Source: Anaerolineaceae bacterium
GTDB lineage: Bacteria; Chloroflexota; Anaerolineae; Aggregatilineales; Phototrophicaceae
Assembly: GCA_020634165.1 (NCBI GenBank)
Contig: JACKCF010000001.1
Coordinates: forward strand, 2,433,782-2,497,781
Length of the DNA: 64,000 bases
Direction: 5' to 3'
Position numbers and translations under genes: made by a program. The notes beneath the pieces were generated by a model that was not told where the DNA came from, made no database searches, and saw nothing but the letters and a program-made list of their open reading frames with translations. Positions 50,614-58,976 of this stretch are shown here, in pieces. Numbering within the stretch: the stretch's first letter is position 1; each line of letters begins with the position of its first letter.

Positions 50614-51126
50614 ATGACCAATGATGTGCTCTATATGCATCAGGAGGGCGTCAAGCAGACGGTAGTCGGCTTTCGCAAACGCCAGCGCACAGGCATCTGG
50701 CTGGAAGGCAGCGACGAACCCCTGCGTGTTCCTCTGCCCGATCTTGTGCTGATCGGCACGACCACCAATGGACAATCCCCTGACTATAGTCTCTATGCCA
50801 TGAAAGGCCGCCCATCCACGCTGGATGCACCGCTGTTCCATGCGCCGATGCCCAATGTGTTTCAGAGTGGTGGCATCTGCTGGGGCAACATTCGGCTGGG
50901 AGCGATTCAAGGCACATCGCTGGCGCAGGACTGGCACACGCTGCTCGGCACGCGCTTCGGCTCGCACGCGGTATCCGGCAAATGCAAGTCCCATCCCGAT
51001 GATGTTCGCAAGATGCTGATCGACCTCAACGCCAATCAGCGACGTCGAGTCTATCCCAAATCCGAACTCATCCCTGCCAACAAATCACTGGCTCAAATTC
51101 TGGGCATCGAGGAGGAAAGCGCATGA
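50614..51126 (+). CDS. PRTRC system protein B (Prok-E2_D-like), 5' truncated by the IS
   Basis: 170 residues from the first ATG; the homologous frame runs back to the IS boundary near 50567 (KIARALSAKTVFTTGLMTND). Family features: YALKG-like SLYAMKGRPSTLDAPLFHAP, then MPNVFQSGGICWGNIRLG, with the Cys expected for the E2/UBC-like fold proposed for this family. The normal N-terminus (about 50-60 residues) is missing, removed by the IS3 insertion. PRTRC cassettes occur on plasmids and integrated elements together with ThiF, ParB-like and ubiquitin-like proteins. Its stop overlaps the ThiF start by 4 bases. Function is probably lost unless the fragment is made from an IS-borne promoter. Confidence 0.75.
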   Translation: MTNDVLYMHQEGVKQTVVGFRKRQRTGIWLEGSDEPLRVPLPDLVLIGTTTNGQSPDYSLYAMKGRPSTLDAPLFHAPMPNVFQSGGICWGNIRLGAIQGTSLAQDWHTLLGTRFGSHAVSGKCKSHPDDVRKMLIDLNANQRRRVYPKSELIPANKSLAQILGIEEESA

Positions 51127-51890
51127 AAATCTACACCTTCGATCCGTTTTTGCATCCGAAAGAGATTGTGCTGGTGGGATGTGGCGGAACAGGTAGCCAG
51201 CTTGCGCGAGCTGTCGCACGACTGGTGTACAGCATGAAAGCCGCTGGTCAATCTGTGCCGAAGGTGCGCTTCATTGATCCCGACGTAGTTGAGCCAGCCA
51301 ACATCGGTCGCCAGTTGTTCACCCAGGCCGAAGTGGGCCTGCACAAGGCCGAGGCGCTGGCAAGGCGCTTAAACTACAGTCTGGGACTCGCCATCGAATG
51401 GCACAACGAGGCTTTCAATCCAGTTCGCCATCTGGATCGTTATTCGGGAACAATTCTGCTGGGAGCGGTGGATAATCATCTCGCACGTCGTGCGCTGGCC
51501 CATGCCGAACGAGCGCTGTGGATTGACTGCGGCAATCATCGCAATGGCGGGCAGGTTGTGATCGGCAACACCGATGACCGTGAAGCCGTGCTGAGTGGGC
51601 TGGATGCTGTTGGCGATGTCACGCGCCACCTGCCGAATGCCGCCTTGCTCTATCCCGAACTACTCCAGCCTGATGAGAATGAACCTGCCGCCGACCTATC
51701 CTGCGCGGAACTGGCTCAGCAGGGGGAACAAGGTGTGCTCATCAATTGCTTCATCGCCAACATCGCTGCCGAGTACCTGCGGAAGCTACTCCAGCGTGAA
51801 CCGATTACCACGTATCAGACAATCTTTTCTGGTGATGTGCTCTCCATGCGAAGCACGCCAATTACGGAAGAGAATCTTTATCTTGCATAA
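51123..51890 (+). CDS. PRTRC system ThiF-family (E1-like) protein
   Basis: 255 residues. The Rossmann nucleotide site VLVGCGGTGSQLARAVARLV and FIDPDVVEPANIGRQLFTQA, with the conserved Asp and Arg of E1/ThiF adenylation domains. LLGAVDNHLARRALAHAER matches the family strand. A Cys in LSCAELAQQGEQGVLINCF could be the thioester-forming residue. In PRTRC cassettes this protein is thought to activate a ubiquitin-like partner. Here the Ub-like protein C, protein A and ParB genes are absent nearby, so the cassette is broken. Translationally coupled to the truncated protein B gene. Confidence 0.85.
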   Translation: MKIYTFDPFLHPKEIVLVGCGGTGSQLARAVARLVYSMKAAGQSVPKVRFIDPDVVEPANIGRQLFTQAEVGLHKAEALARRLNYSLGLAIEWHNEAFNPVRHLDRYSGTILLGAVDNHLARRALAHAERALWIDCGNHRNGGQVVIGNTDDREAVLSGLDAVGDVTRHLPNAALLYPELLQPDENEPAADLSCAELAQQGEQGVLINCFIANIAAEYLRKLLQREPITTYQTIFSGDVLSMRSTPITEENLYLA

Positions 51891-51936
51891 ATTGCCAGAA
51901 CGATCTCAAGAAGCATAATTTCTATTATAGACATTG

Positions 51937-53517
51937 TTATAATTGATCAAAATTGCCCGCAAAATACTGCCTGATTTTGTCATGTGTAAATATGTAACCA
52001 TCTACACCAACACGCCTCATGACGCCTTTTTTCACTAGTTCGTCAAGCATATGAAGAAATTCTAATTCCGCAAATTCAGCAGCTTTTTTTGCTCGACGAT
52101 GTTCCTCAACAAGCTCCATTACGCTCTTTACAACACCTTTGCCTATTTCCGCACCAATCACTCCTAGTCCAAGTAATGTTGCAAGGTCATTGCCATTCAT
52201 TCCTCGAATATCATCTTTGCTCTTAAGGACTTCCTTTCCCTTTTTAAGAGCTGGAAGTACATGTCTCCCATTCATAATTGCAAAATGTGGATGTTTTTCT
52301 GCAACTTTCTGGCTTGAGGCCGTTAAATTACGCCCGACGGTTTCAGAAAATGATCCTCCAAAAGTATTTTTGATTCTATGGAGATAAAAAATACTTGCCC
52401 CCTTTTCGACAAGCGCATCAGCAAGCCGACGTACTGCATAAAGTGGCATACGAAGTTTTCGTTTGATATAAAAATCAAGGATATGCTTTTTGCGCTGTGA
52501 GAGGTTAGTTGCTACACCCATTTCGTCTCTTGAAGCACCACGATACGCTTTTATAAGCATTCCTAACCAAAATGGGCTCTTGATTAGGTCGTGCGAAAGT
52601 TCCTCTTCCTTTAACATCTCAACAAGTGAATGTGCATTTATTTCTGAAAGAAAATTTAATGCACTGTCTAATGACAGCGCACCTACTACAATAGAATGAT
52701 CGAAATGCAGAGATTTATTAAGTCTGCTATGTACAAACTCATATTCTGCTGTTCGACTACAGATTACAATGCGATGCTTACCATACAAGTCAACAGCACA
52801 AATTCTGTTAATTTCATTAACACACCTTGCACGATATTTTTCTCTTACTTCATCGAATCCATCCAGACATATAATCAGTTTACCGGTCTTTACCCACTCT
52901 GTCGCAATTTCTTTTAGTACACCATATTCGGTAGTAATCTCCCTGATAATCCACGCGCTCATGGGTAAATGAAATTTACTACCTTCTACCTTAAGTTGGT
53001 TCAACCTATTTTTATCTACTTTATCAATGTCCCATTCTTGCAGTTCCTTGCGTGTCACCAAATAGCTCGACCACGAGTCCAGTTTTAAGATTACAGGTAA
53101 TTGTTTTTCATCTTCGGCTTTGGCCACTTCAATCAATTTTTGTGCTAGAAGCAAAAGCATAGTAGTCTTGCCTGAACCGGGTTCACCAAGAATAAGTAGT
53201 CGATTATAGCTATCTAGGAGGTCTGCCAAATCTTGAGATGAGGGAGCAGAAACCCTGTCTTTTGTATAAAGATTTGCAACCGGAGATGGCTGAAGAGGCA
53301 AATCAATTGCCGTGCTTTCTAAAGAAGGATTTAAGAAATTTTCGATCCAAAAACTCTCAATACGTGTTAAAAATTGCAAGGCGTTATGATCTACAAAACT
53401 TTTGTTGTGACGAGACGAATCATTATGGTATTTGTTTATTACAACATCACCCAGATGGATCCCGAAATTGATGTTTTCGCCACTAATATTTTCTGCGCTA
53501 ATGTGATTATCAGACAT
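51937..53517 (-). CDS. NACHT-domain STAND NTPase with N-terminal Gly/Asn motif
   Basis: 526 residues. Residues 10-28 form a short motif, NISGENINFGIHLGDVVIN, shared with the upstream partner gene. The NACHT core follows: Walker A GEPGSGKTT at 111-119 and Walker B LIICLDGFDEV at about 213-223, then CSRTAEYEFVHSRLNKS and the STAND winged-helix region (LSLDSALNFLSEI, SPFWLGMLIKAYRG). The C-terminal 150 residues are mostly helical and end in a winged-helix-like segment (DELVKKGVMRRVGVDGYIFT). There is no repeat sensor domain. AGGACA precedes the ATG. AT-rich codon use sets it off from the genes on both sides. NACHT proteins of this size often serve antiphage defence; the trigger is unknown. Confidence 0.85.
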   Translation of the reverse strand: MSDNHISAENISGENINFGIHLGDVVINKYHNDSSRHNKSFVDHNALQFLTRIESFWIENFLNPSLESTAIDLPLQPSPVANLYTKDRVSAPSSQDLADLLDSYNRLLILGEPGSGKTTMLLLLAQKLIEVAKAEDEKQLPVILKLDSWSSYLVTRKELQEWDIDKVDKNRLNQLKVEGSKFHLPMSAWIIREITTEYGVLKEIATEWVKTGKLIICLDGFDEVREKYRARCVNEINRICAVDLYGKHRIVICSRTAEYEFVHSRLNKSLHFDHSIVVGALSLDSALNFLSEINAHSLVEMLKEEELSHDLIKSPFWLGMLIKAYRGASRDEMGVATNLSQRKKHILDFYIKRKLRMPLYAVRRLADALVEKGASIFYLHRIKNTFGGSFSETVGRNLTASSQKVAEKHPHFAIMNGRHVLPALKKGKEVLKSKDDIRGMNGNDLATLLGLGVIGAEIGKGVVKSVMELVEEHRRAKKAAEFAELEFLHMLDELVKKGVMRRVGVDGYIFTHDKIRQYFAGNFDQL

Positions 53518-53543
53518 CTGATGTCCTAAAAAGCATCGAACAA

Positions 53544-53930
53544 CTATGTGCCAATTTGAAGAAGAACCTTGGCAATTTGTGCAACAATTGGGGATACTGC
53601 AAGCAGATTTTGAGCAGCCTGCTTCAATGAGTCACCAGTAATCTTAAGTGCAGTGCGGTTGGGTGGTTCTTTCATTGCTTGTGCTGCGGCTTGTTGTGCA
53701 AATAAAGCAATTGTTTCAACTTCATCATTATGTTGTTCTTGAAGAATTTGCAATTCATTTTGTAGTTTCTCAAGCAGGTCGAACAGATGCCTTTTTGTAT
53801 CATCCGTGGCTTGGTCACGGATAATACCGTAGTTAACCGTAACATTGCCGTGCTGAGTTCCAAAGTTGATATTGCCACCAGATATGTTGCTATATGAGTT
53901 GTTTGCACTATCTTTAGAGTTGTCACTCAT
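53544..53930 (-). CDS. Small partner of the NACHT protein sharing its N-terminal motif
   Basis: 128 residues. Residues 15-33 (NISGGNINFGTQHGNVTVN) match the NACHT protein's residues 10-28 at 12 of 19 positions, after a shared MSDN start. A coiled-coil-like helix spans about 45-80 (HLFDLLEKLQNELQILQEQH) and a hydrophobic amphipathic helix ends the protein (LKQAAQNLLAVSPIVAQIAK). No enzymatic motif is visible. It lies 26 bases upstream of the NACHT gene on the same strand, with GGAG before its ATG, so the two form an operon with this gene first. It may be the effector that assembles through the shared motif; membrane disruption is a guess. Confidence 0.7.
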   Translation of the reverse strand: MSDNSKDSANNSYSNISGGNINFGTQHGNVTVNYGIIRDQATDDTKRHLFDLLEKLQNELQILQEQHNDEVETIALFAQQAAAQAMKEPPNRTALKITGDSLKQAAQNLLAVSPIVAQIAKVLLQIGT

Positions 53931-54101
53931 TTATTTGTGCTCCATTTAAGATATAGTTGAATTTTATTTTATGAGTTCGTATATTGCAAACTTATTCACC
54001 AATCATCCCGATTCTAAATCGAAGAGTTCTAGTTTCGAGTTGTTGTATTAGTTCAGGGGCATCTGAGAGCGTGTATCGAGTGGCATCAGACGCCTGCCTA
54101 T

Positions 54102-54728
54102 GTGCGTGATCTTGCAAGACGAAAAGGTGTGCCGCTGCATGTTGTGAGATGGACTCACGGTGAACTGATTGATCGTATCTGGCAGCGTTACTACAAAGAT
54201 CCATCACGCCCCTGCTTGCCATCTTCGCAGATGCGCTATTGCACATCCGACTTGAAACGCGGTCCAATATCCCGTTTCATCAGGCAGAATTTTACAGGAA
54301 ATGTTGTCTGTGCGATGGGGCTTCGAGCAGAAGAAAGTACCGCACGAGCCAAACGTCAGACGTTCCGACTCCGCAAAGACAGCAGCGCCCCAACAAAGGG
54401 GCGTTTTGTGTATGACTGGTTGCCAATTCATGATTGGAGTGAGGCGGATGTCTGGCACTGCATTAATCAACATGGCAACATTTATCACGAAGCGTATCGG
54501 CACGGTAATCAGCGACTGTCCTGTGCGCTGTGTGTGCTAGCTAGTGTGAATGATCTCATCAATGGCGCTATTCACAATCCAGACACGTATCGTGAATATT
54601 GTCATATTGAAGCAGTCACTGGATATAGTTTTCGCAAAGACTTCTGGCTGAGTGATCTCAAACCCGAATTGCTTCCTCAAGAAACACTAAATGCCATTGC
54701 CAAGCACAAGTTGAAGAAGACCGAGTAA
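54102..54728 (+). CDS. PAPS-reductase-family protein, 5' truncated
   Basis: 208 residues from a GTG; the homologous frame extends to about 54033 (LVQGHLRACIEWHQTPAYVR) without a start codon before an upstream TAG. The C-terminal family part is intact: RYCTSDLKRGPISRFIRQNF, MGLRAEESTARAKRQTF, YDWLPIHDWSEADVWHCINQ and NQRLSCALCVLASVNDL. The N-terminal PP-loop (SGGKDS) that binds ATP is absent, so the protein cannot work as a normal ATP pyrophosphatase. Similar genes occur on phages and conjugative elements. The break coincides with the boundary of the AT-rich NACHT cassette, which probably inserted here. Confidence 0.78.
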   Translation: MRDLARRKGVPLHVVRWTHGELIDRIWQRYYKDPSRPCLPSSQMRYCTSDLKRGPISRFIRQNFTGNVVCAMGLRAEESTARAKRQTFRLRKDSSAPTKGRFVYDWLPIHDWSEADVWHCINQHGNIYHEAYRHGNQRLSCALCVLASVNDLINGAIHNPDTYREYCHIEAVTGYSFRKDFWLSDLKPELLPQETLNAIAKHKLKKTE

Positions 54729-54847
54729 TACCTTTGTAAATCCAGTGAAATTGCGCTTCAAGATGAAGAGAATCATAATCAATTATGCAATGAATCAAAC
54801 CATAACAAGCACTTTATTACTGCAAGCACCACATTACGGAGATGTAA

Positions 54848-55240
54848 GTGAAGCAGCAACTACCTGATATTTCTCATAGAACGGTTATATTCACAAATCA
54901 TGCCAGAGACCGTCTAGATCTTCGCAAAATCAGCAAAGATATGGTCATACAGGTTATGAGAAATCCCAATCGGACTTATGCTATCGATGACGGAAAAATC
55001 AAGTTCATTGGCAAGACAATGGGAGCAAAAGTCCATGCAGTCTGCAAACCCATTCTTGAAGAAAACAAGTGGCTTGTAATTACGCTCTGGGTACGAGGTG
55101 AAGATGATGCTGGCAATTTCATCAACACCAGAAGATCATCTATTGGAGAGAAGTTTAAACTCACAATCCTGTACCCTGTTCTTGTGATCTTACTAATCAT
55201 TGTAGCGGTGGTTATTCTCTACCTTATGCTACAAGGATAA
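54848..55240 (+). CDS. DUF4258-like small protein with C-terminal membrane anchor
   Basis: 130 residues. VIFTNHARDRLDLRKISKDM and VIQVMRNPNRTYAIDDGKIK follow the DUF4258/toxin-like pattern (His-Ala-x-x-Arg near the N-terminus, then VxxxMxNPxxxY). The middle strand VHAVCKPILEENKWLVITLW is also typical. Unusually, residues about 105-128 form one membrane segment (LTILYPVLVILLIIVAVVIL). The gene begins after a 119-base gap and is convergent with the next. Related proteins include RNase-like toxins, but no antitoxin partner is adjacent. Confidence 0.6.
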   Translation: MKQQLPDISHRTVIFTNHARDRLDLRKISKDMVIQVMRNPNRTYAIDDGKIKFIGKTMGAKVHAVCKPILEENKWLVITLWVRGEDDAGNFINTRRSSIGEKFKLTILYPVLVILLIIVAVVILYLMLQG

Positions 55241-55450
55241 CTATTTAGTCGAATTAGATAATCCATATTCTTCAAGCAGGGTTTTTACATCGTCCTGTTG
55301 GTTGTCACCTACAAATGCCTCGCGTGGCAAGTGCTGCTTCAAATGCCTAAGCCTTAGCTTGAGATACAGCGGCCATTCACGGTAAGCATGAAACGCCTGC
55401 TCCTCTAACTGAGCTAAGGGATTCTGCTCGTCCTCATCAAAATAGGTCAT
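55241..55450 (-). CDS. Small hypothetical protein at the end of the conjugation operon
   Basis: 69 residues, unrecognised. Acidic N-terminus (TYFDEDEQNPLAQLEEQAFH), a helical middle (YLKLRLRHLKQHLP), and an acidic end. It lies 15 bases after the stop of the repeat protein gene in the same leftward run. Its stop touches the stop of the DUF4258-like gene. Confidence 0.5.
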   Translation of the reverse strand: MTYFDEDEQNPLAQLEEQAFHAYREWPLYLKLRLRHLKQHLPREAFVGDNQQDDVKTLLEEYGLSNSTK

Positions 55451-55465
55451 ATGCTACTCCTCAGG

Positions 55466-56251
55466 CTACATGTCCATGTCGACAGAGATGGCGAGTACAG
55501 GATGTGACTCTTGGTGGATGTCAGCTTCAGACTGCAACTCAACAGGCTGAACAGTCGGTGGCGAGGATAATCCTATTGTCATCTCTCGCTGCATCTGCGT
55601 CCTAAAGGGATCGGTGGGCCCCTGCGTAAACAGCCTGGGATCATTGCGATCTGGGTCAAGCGTACCGTTCTCAATGGCAATGCGCTCAACCATGTTCATT
55701 TCTTCCTGTAAACCGTCAATGGAGCGAATGCTACTCACAATAGTTTGTTCACGACGGGCATCATTGACGGTATCGTACTCACCCAAGGCAAGAGATTCCA
55801 TCTGTGGTTTGCCGTCCATTTCCCAGGTTTTCAGGCTCTGCAACTCGAATGTTCCACCAGAGTGCGGCACGATGTCATAAGTGTAATCCAGCGTTGCCAA
55901 TTCCTGCTCTCGGTCGGTTGTAAAGGGATCAGGCGGCCCATCGCTAAATAAGCGGCCATCAGGTCGAGCAGCATCCAGCGAACCACTGGAAACAGCCATC
56001 GTTTCTGCCAGTCGCATTGAGGCCTCTAGCCCTTCGTTGGCTCGTAGCTCCACCAATTCATGCTGCTGAGTAAAGGCTTCCTCCATCATGCCATAGGCAC
56101 CCAGTGTCAGCTTCTGCTGACCACCCTGCCAGGTTTTGATGGCTTCCAGTGTCGGTAGATAATCGTCATTGAAGCTGGTTTCAAAGTGATACATTGGTTT
56201 TTCGCTGTATGTCAAGTCAGTGCGATTTGAATCAGTAAATGTCGGATTCAT
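55466..56251 (-). CDS. Hypothetical protein with two tandem 85-residue repeats
   Basis: 261 residues, unrecognised. The protein holds two diverged copies of one unit. The first (about residues 30-115) contains LEAIKTWQGGQQKLTLGAYG and GRLFSDGPPDPFTTDREQEL. The second (about 140-225) contains LQSLKTWEMDGKPQMESLAL and DPRLFTQGPTDPFRTQMQRE. Spacing of matching blocks is about equal. It is acidic, has no signal or membrane segment, and sits directly downstream of the VirB4-like gene (18-base gap), suggesting a cytoplasmic role connected with transfer. Confidence 0.6.
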   Translation of the reverse strand: MNPTFTDSNRTDLTYSEKPMYHFETSFNDDYLPTLEAIKTWQGGQQKLTLGAYGMMEEAFTQQHELVELRANEGLEASMRLAETMAVSSGSLDAARPDGRLFSDGPPDPFTTDREQELATLDYTYDIVPHSGGTFELQSLKTWEMDGKPQMESLALGEYDTVNDARREQTIVSSIRSIDGLQEEMNMVERIAIENGTLDPDRNDPRLFTQGPTDPFRTQMQREMTIGLSSPPTVQPVELQSEADIHQESHPVLAISVDMDM

Positions 56252-56269
56252 AGGTGTCCTCCATCTCGT

Positions 56270-58444
56270 CTAGGTATTACTGAAACGGGCATATTCACCA
56301 TCGGAGGGACGGTTGTAGAGATACCAGATGCCCTCGTCCTGCACATCGAATAAATAATGGAAGCGCGGCAAGTTGGCGATGATGTCCAGATGCTGGGCAT
56401 TCAAGTGCTGGAATGCCGGATCTTCGCGAAACACGTGCAGTCCCTGCCGCTGGTTGAAAATCACGCGAATGGGACAGTTCTCAAATACGAGTCGTGCTTT
56501 ATTCTCCAGAAAGACAGTCATCTGCTGATCAACCACCACCAGCTTTTTGCGTCGGGTGCGAAATGTCTTGGCGGCTTCGATCAGGAAATCAAGCAGCGAC
56601 GGGTGACGCATCAGGCGGTAGACCTCATCGACCGCGATGATGCGCGGCGATTCATCGATCAAGCTGTCACGGCGAATAGCGGACAACACCTGCGTGTAGG
56701 CGATCGCCAGCATGATCGGGTCCTGTTCCATTTCGTGGAACGAGAAGATCTGTGGCTGGGCCTTGTTCCGCGTGGATAAATCCATATTCGTCGACCCATT
56801 GACGAAAGCCGCCCAGGGACCACGCCCGGTACACAGTCCAGCAGTTTCATCCGCCAGGTCGCGGGCAATGCGCTGCAAATGTTCCTTGTCACCCAGGCCA
56901 GATAATACGTCACATACGGTTTCTGTGAGGGGAGCAATGTCAGGTGTAATCGTTCGCCAATCGTCAAAACCGCTGTAGAGCAGTTCCAGTGCTTCACCCA
57001 GCAAAGCGCGTTCCTGATTGGCCTTCTGGTCACCTGACAACTGGCGACCAAGCAGCGTTTCATAGAGGCGAATGGTGTGAGCTTTCTGCTCGACCAGCGT
57101 TGGGAACATGACATCCTGCGGATTGAGGCAGGTATGTTGGGCGCTCATCACATACCAGGGAATGTTGAGCGCATGTGCCAGATGGGCGCCATGCCCCATC
57201 GGTTCCAACAGCGTGAAAGGCACATTCTCTTCAGCCCACTGCCTCAGCAGCAGGCAGTTGAGCGCGAACGTCTTGCCATAGCCGCTGACACCCACCCAGA
57301 CTTCGTGGGTCGCACGTTTATCACGCCAGGAATTATGGAACACCGGGTAATTTGCACCCGCCGCTTCGCCGCGCAGCGTGCCCTCCAAGCCAGAGAGTTT
57401 GCGATAGCCTAATGGCGCGAATAGCAATGCCAATTCGCGTGATGTCACAGGCCAGGTGGTATGAGGAACAGCGATTTCTGTGGTGGGTTGGGCAGCGAAA
57501 AATCGCGCTGCCTGCGCCTGGGCTTCGCCGATTTCAGCACGCAGCAGGAACCAGGGTTTCATGGCATCCGTGATGTGATTGACGCGCTGTTTGAGCGTGG
57601 TCAGGTCATCTGCCGCAACCGCGATGACAATCTGAACATCATGCAAGGCATCGCCGAGATTGAGTTCTTCGAGTGTCTGTCGGCAGTCGTTGACCTTCTT
57701 AAGCGAACGGCTGTCTTCGCCACGCAGGGTTGCCAGATGCACGGAGTAAGCCTGCACCACATTCTCAATTTCATTAATGGCTTCGTTGTGTGTCCATGTT
57801 TTGGCGATGTCGACACATAGTGCCAGCGGGAAATTGGTTCGCATGAGTTGGGCCAACGGACGCCCAAAATCCCAGATGGTCGGCTGAAACTGATAGCTGG
57901 CGAGCATGGCATAGTAAGGTCGGTGATGCCCTTCGTCGCTCGGCGCCAGATGCCAGTTGGGATACTGGCGATTGGGTGCAGCCAGGTGATACTCACCTGC
58001 AAATAGTGCAGGCCATTTTGCAGGTAAAGCAACGGTATCCAGTGCTGCCGACACGCCACGACTTAAAGCAAGTGTACTGATACCGCGCTCGGTCCAGAAG
58101 GCGAGACCACATATCGCCCGCTGATAGTCTGCTTCGGATTGCAGCCGTTCGTAGTGGCGGCGATATTCCATGAGCAGCGACTGTCGTTGGGCATTCTCAC
58201 TATCCAGAGCCGACTCCACCACCTGATTGATGCGCGGCGAGAGATCCGCGGGAAGCTGCCAGGTTACAAAGCGTGCAGGTCCGGTCAAGCCACGCAGCCA
58301 GAGACTGAAGCGATTCTGCAGAGATTGCAGCCCGTCAGACGTTCCGTGCAGCATGATGTCGAACGGATCAACCAACACCGTGTGAGCAACAGCGGCCATG
58401 CGTTTGGATGTCATGCGCTTGGACTTGGTACGGGTCTCAAACAT
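56270..58444 (-). CDS. VirB4/TrbE-type conjugation ATPase
   Basis: 724 residues. Walker A WVGVSGYGKTFALNCLLLRQ lies at about 384-391, Walker B-like PRIIAVDEVYRLMRHPSLLD at about 610-620, and TRRKKLVVVDQQMTVFLENK follows, all typical of the VirB4/CagE/TrbE family. The N-terminal 350 residues match the usual VirB4 non-catalytic half (KTWTHNEAINEIENVVQAYS). It energises pilus assembly and DNA or protein transfer at the inner membrane. The gene starts 3 bases after the PrgI-like stop. It anchors the leftward operon. Confidence 0.88.
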   Translation of the reverse strand: MFETRTKSKRMTSKRMAAVAHTVLVDPFDIMLHGTSDGLQSLQNRFSLWLRGLTGPARFVTWQLPADLSPRINQVVESALDSENAQRQSLLMEYRRHYERLQSEADYQRAICGLAFWTERGISTLALSRGVSAALDTVALPAKWPALFAGEYHLAAPNRQYPNWHLAPSDEGHHRPYYAMLASYQFQPTIWDFGRPLAQLMRTNFPLALCVDIAKTWTHNEAINEIENVVQAYSVHLATLRGEDSRSLKKVNDCRQTLEELNLGDALHDVQIVIAVAADDLTTLKQRVNHITDAMKPWFLLRAEIGEAQAQAARFFAAQPTTEIAVPHTTWPVTSRELALLFAPLGYRKLSGLEGTLRGEAAGANYPVFHNSWRDKRATHEVWVGVSGYGKTFALNCLLLRQWAEENVPFTLLEPMGHGAHLAHALNIPWYVMSAQHTCLNPQDVMFPTLVEQKAHTIRLYETLLGRQLSGDQKANQERALLGEALELLYSGFDDWRTITPDIAPLTETVCDVLSGLGDKEHLQRIARDLADETAGLCTGRGPWAAFVNGSTNMDLSTRNKAQPQIFSFHEMEQDPIMLAIAYTQVLSAIRRDSLIDESPRIIAVDEVYRLMRHPSLLDFLIEAAKTFRTRRKKLVVVDQQMTVFLENKARLVFENCPIRVIFNQRQGLHVFREDPAFQHLNAQHLDIIANLPRFHYLFDVQDEGIWYLYNRPSDGEYARFSNT

Positions 58445-58447
58445 GGC

Positions 58448-58972
58448 TCACCCTTCCATGCTTGACAAGTCAGGTACAGGCATGCCAATGTCGTCCACGA
58501 CCAGCAGGCGTGTACAATGGCCTTTGCTGTCTTGCCGTGCTTCCCATTGCCGTGCTTCACGCACGTCGCTGTAGATGGCCCACTGGTTGTCTTTTGACCT
58601 CAAGTCAGCCTTTTGGTTTTGGAAGATGTCTTTGCTTCGTAAATGCGTGTCGGTCGCGTTCAGATTCAGGGCGAGTACGAGTTGACTGGCTGCACCTGTA
58701 GGTTGTTCAGATGCGACCAGCAGTAAGCGCGCTCGCCAACCAAGGACCAACCGCTGCCATAAGGGCAGACCACCGCGACTACCTGAGAGCACCAGCAGCA
58801 AGATGAAACTACCGACCAGAATAGGTAAGCTCATAGACGCGAAGGGCGTCATGCGACTGCCCATGAAGAGGAAGACCGCGCCGGTCCCGCTGAAGATCAG
58901 GCGCTTCATCGAGATACTGCCAAAGCCCTTTTCCTCGCGCAGCCGCACATTGGACTTGAACTGGGCAGCCAT
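58448..58972 (-). CDS. PrgI/VirB3-like conjugation membrane protein
   Basis: 174 residues from an ATG at 58972, 4 bases beyond the VirB2-like stop. Two hydrophobic segments (LIFSGTGAVFLFMGSRM and LPILVGSFILLLVLSGSRG) near the N-terminus and the phrase SNVRLREEKGFGSISMKRLI fit the PrgI family, the VirB3 equivalent in Gram-positive type systems. It sits directly upstream of the VirB4-like gene, the conserved position of VirB3/PrgI. The C-terminal 80 residues are soluble and not recognised. Confidence 0.7.
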   Translation of the reverse strand: MAAQFKSNVRLREEKGFGSISMKRLIFSGTGAVFLFMGSRMTPFASMSLPILVGSFILLLVLSGSRGGLPLWQRLVLGWRARLLLVASEQPTGAASQLVLALNLNATDTHLRSKDIFQNQKADLRSKDNQWAIYSDVREARQWEARQDSKGHCTRLLVVDDIGMPVPDLSSMEG

Positions 58973-58976
58973 CGCA

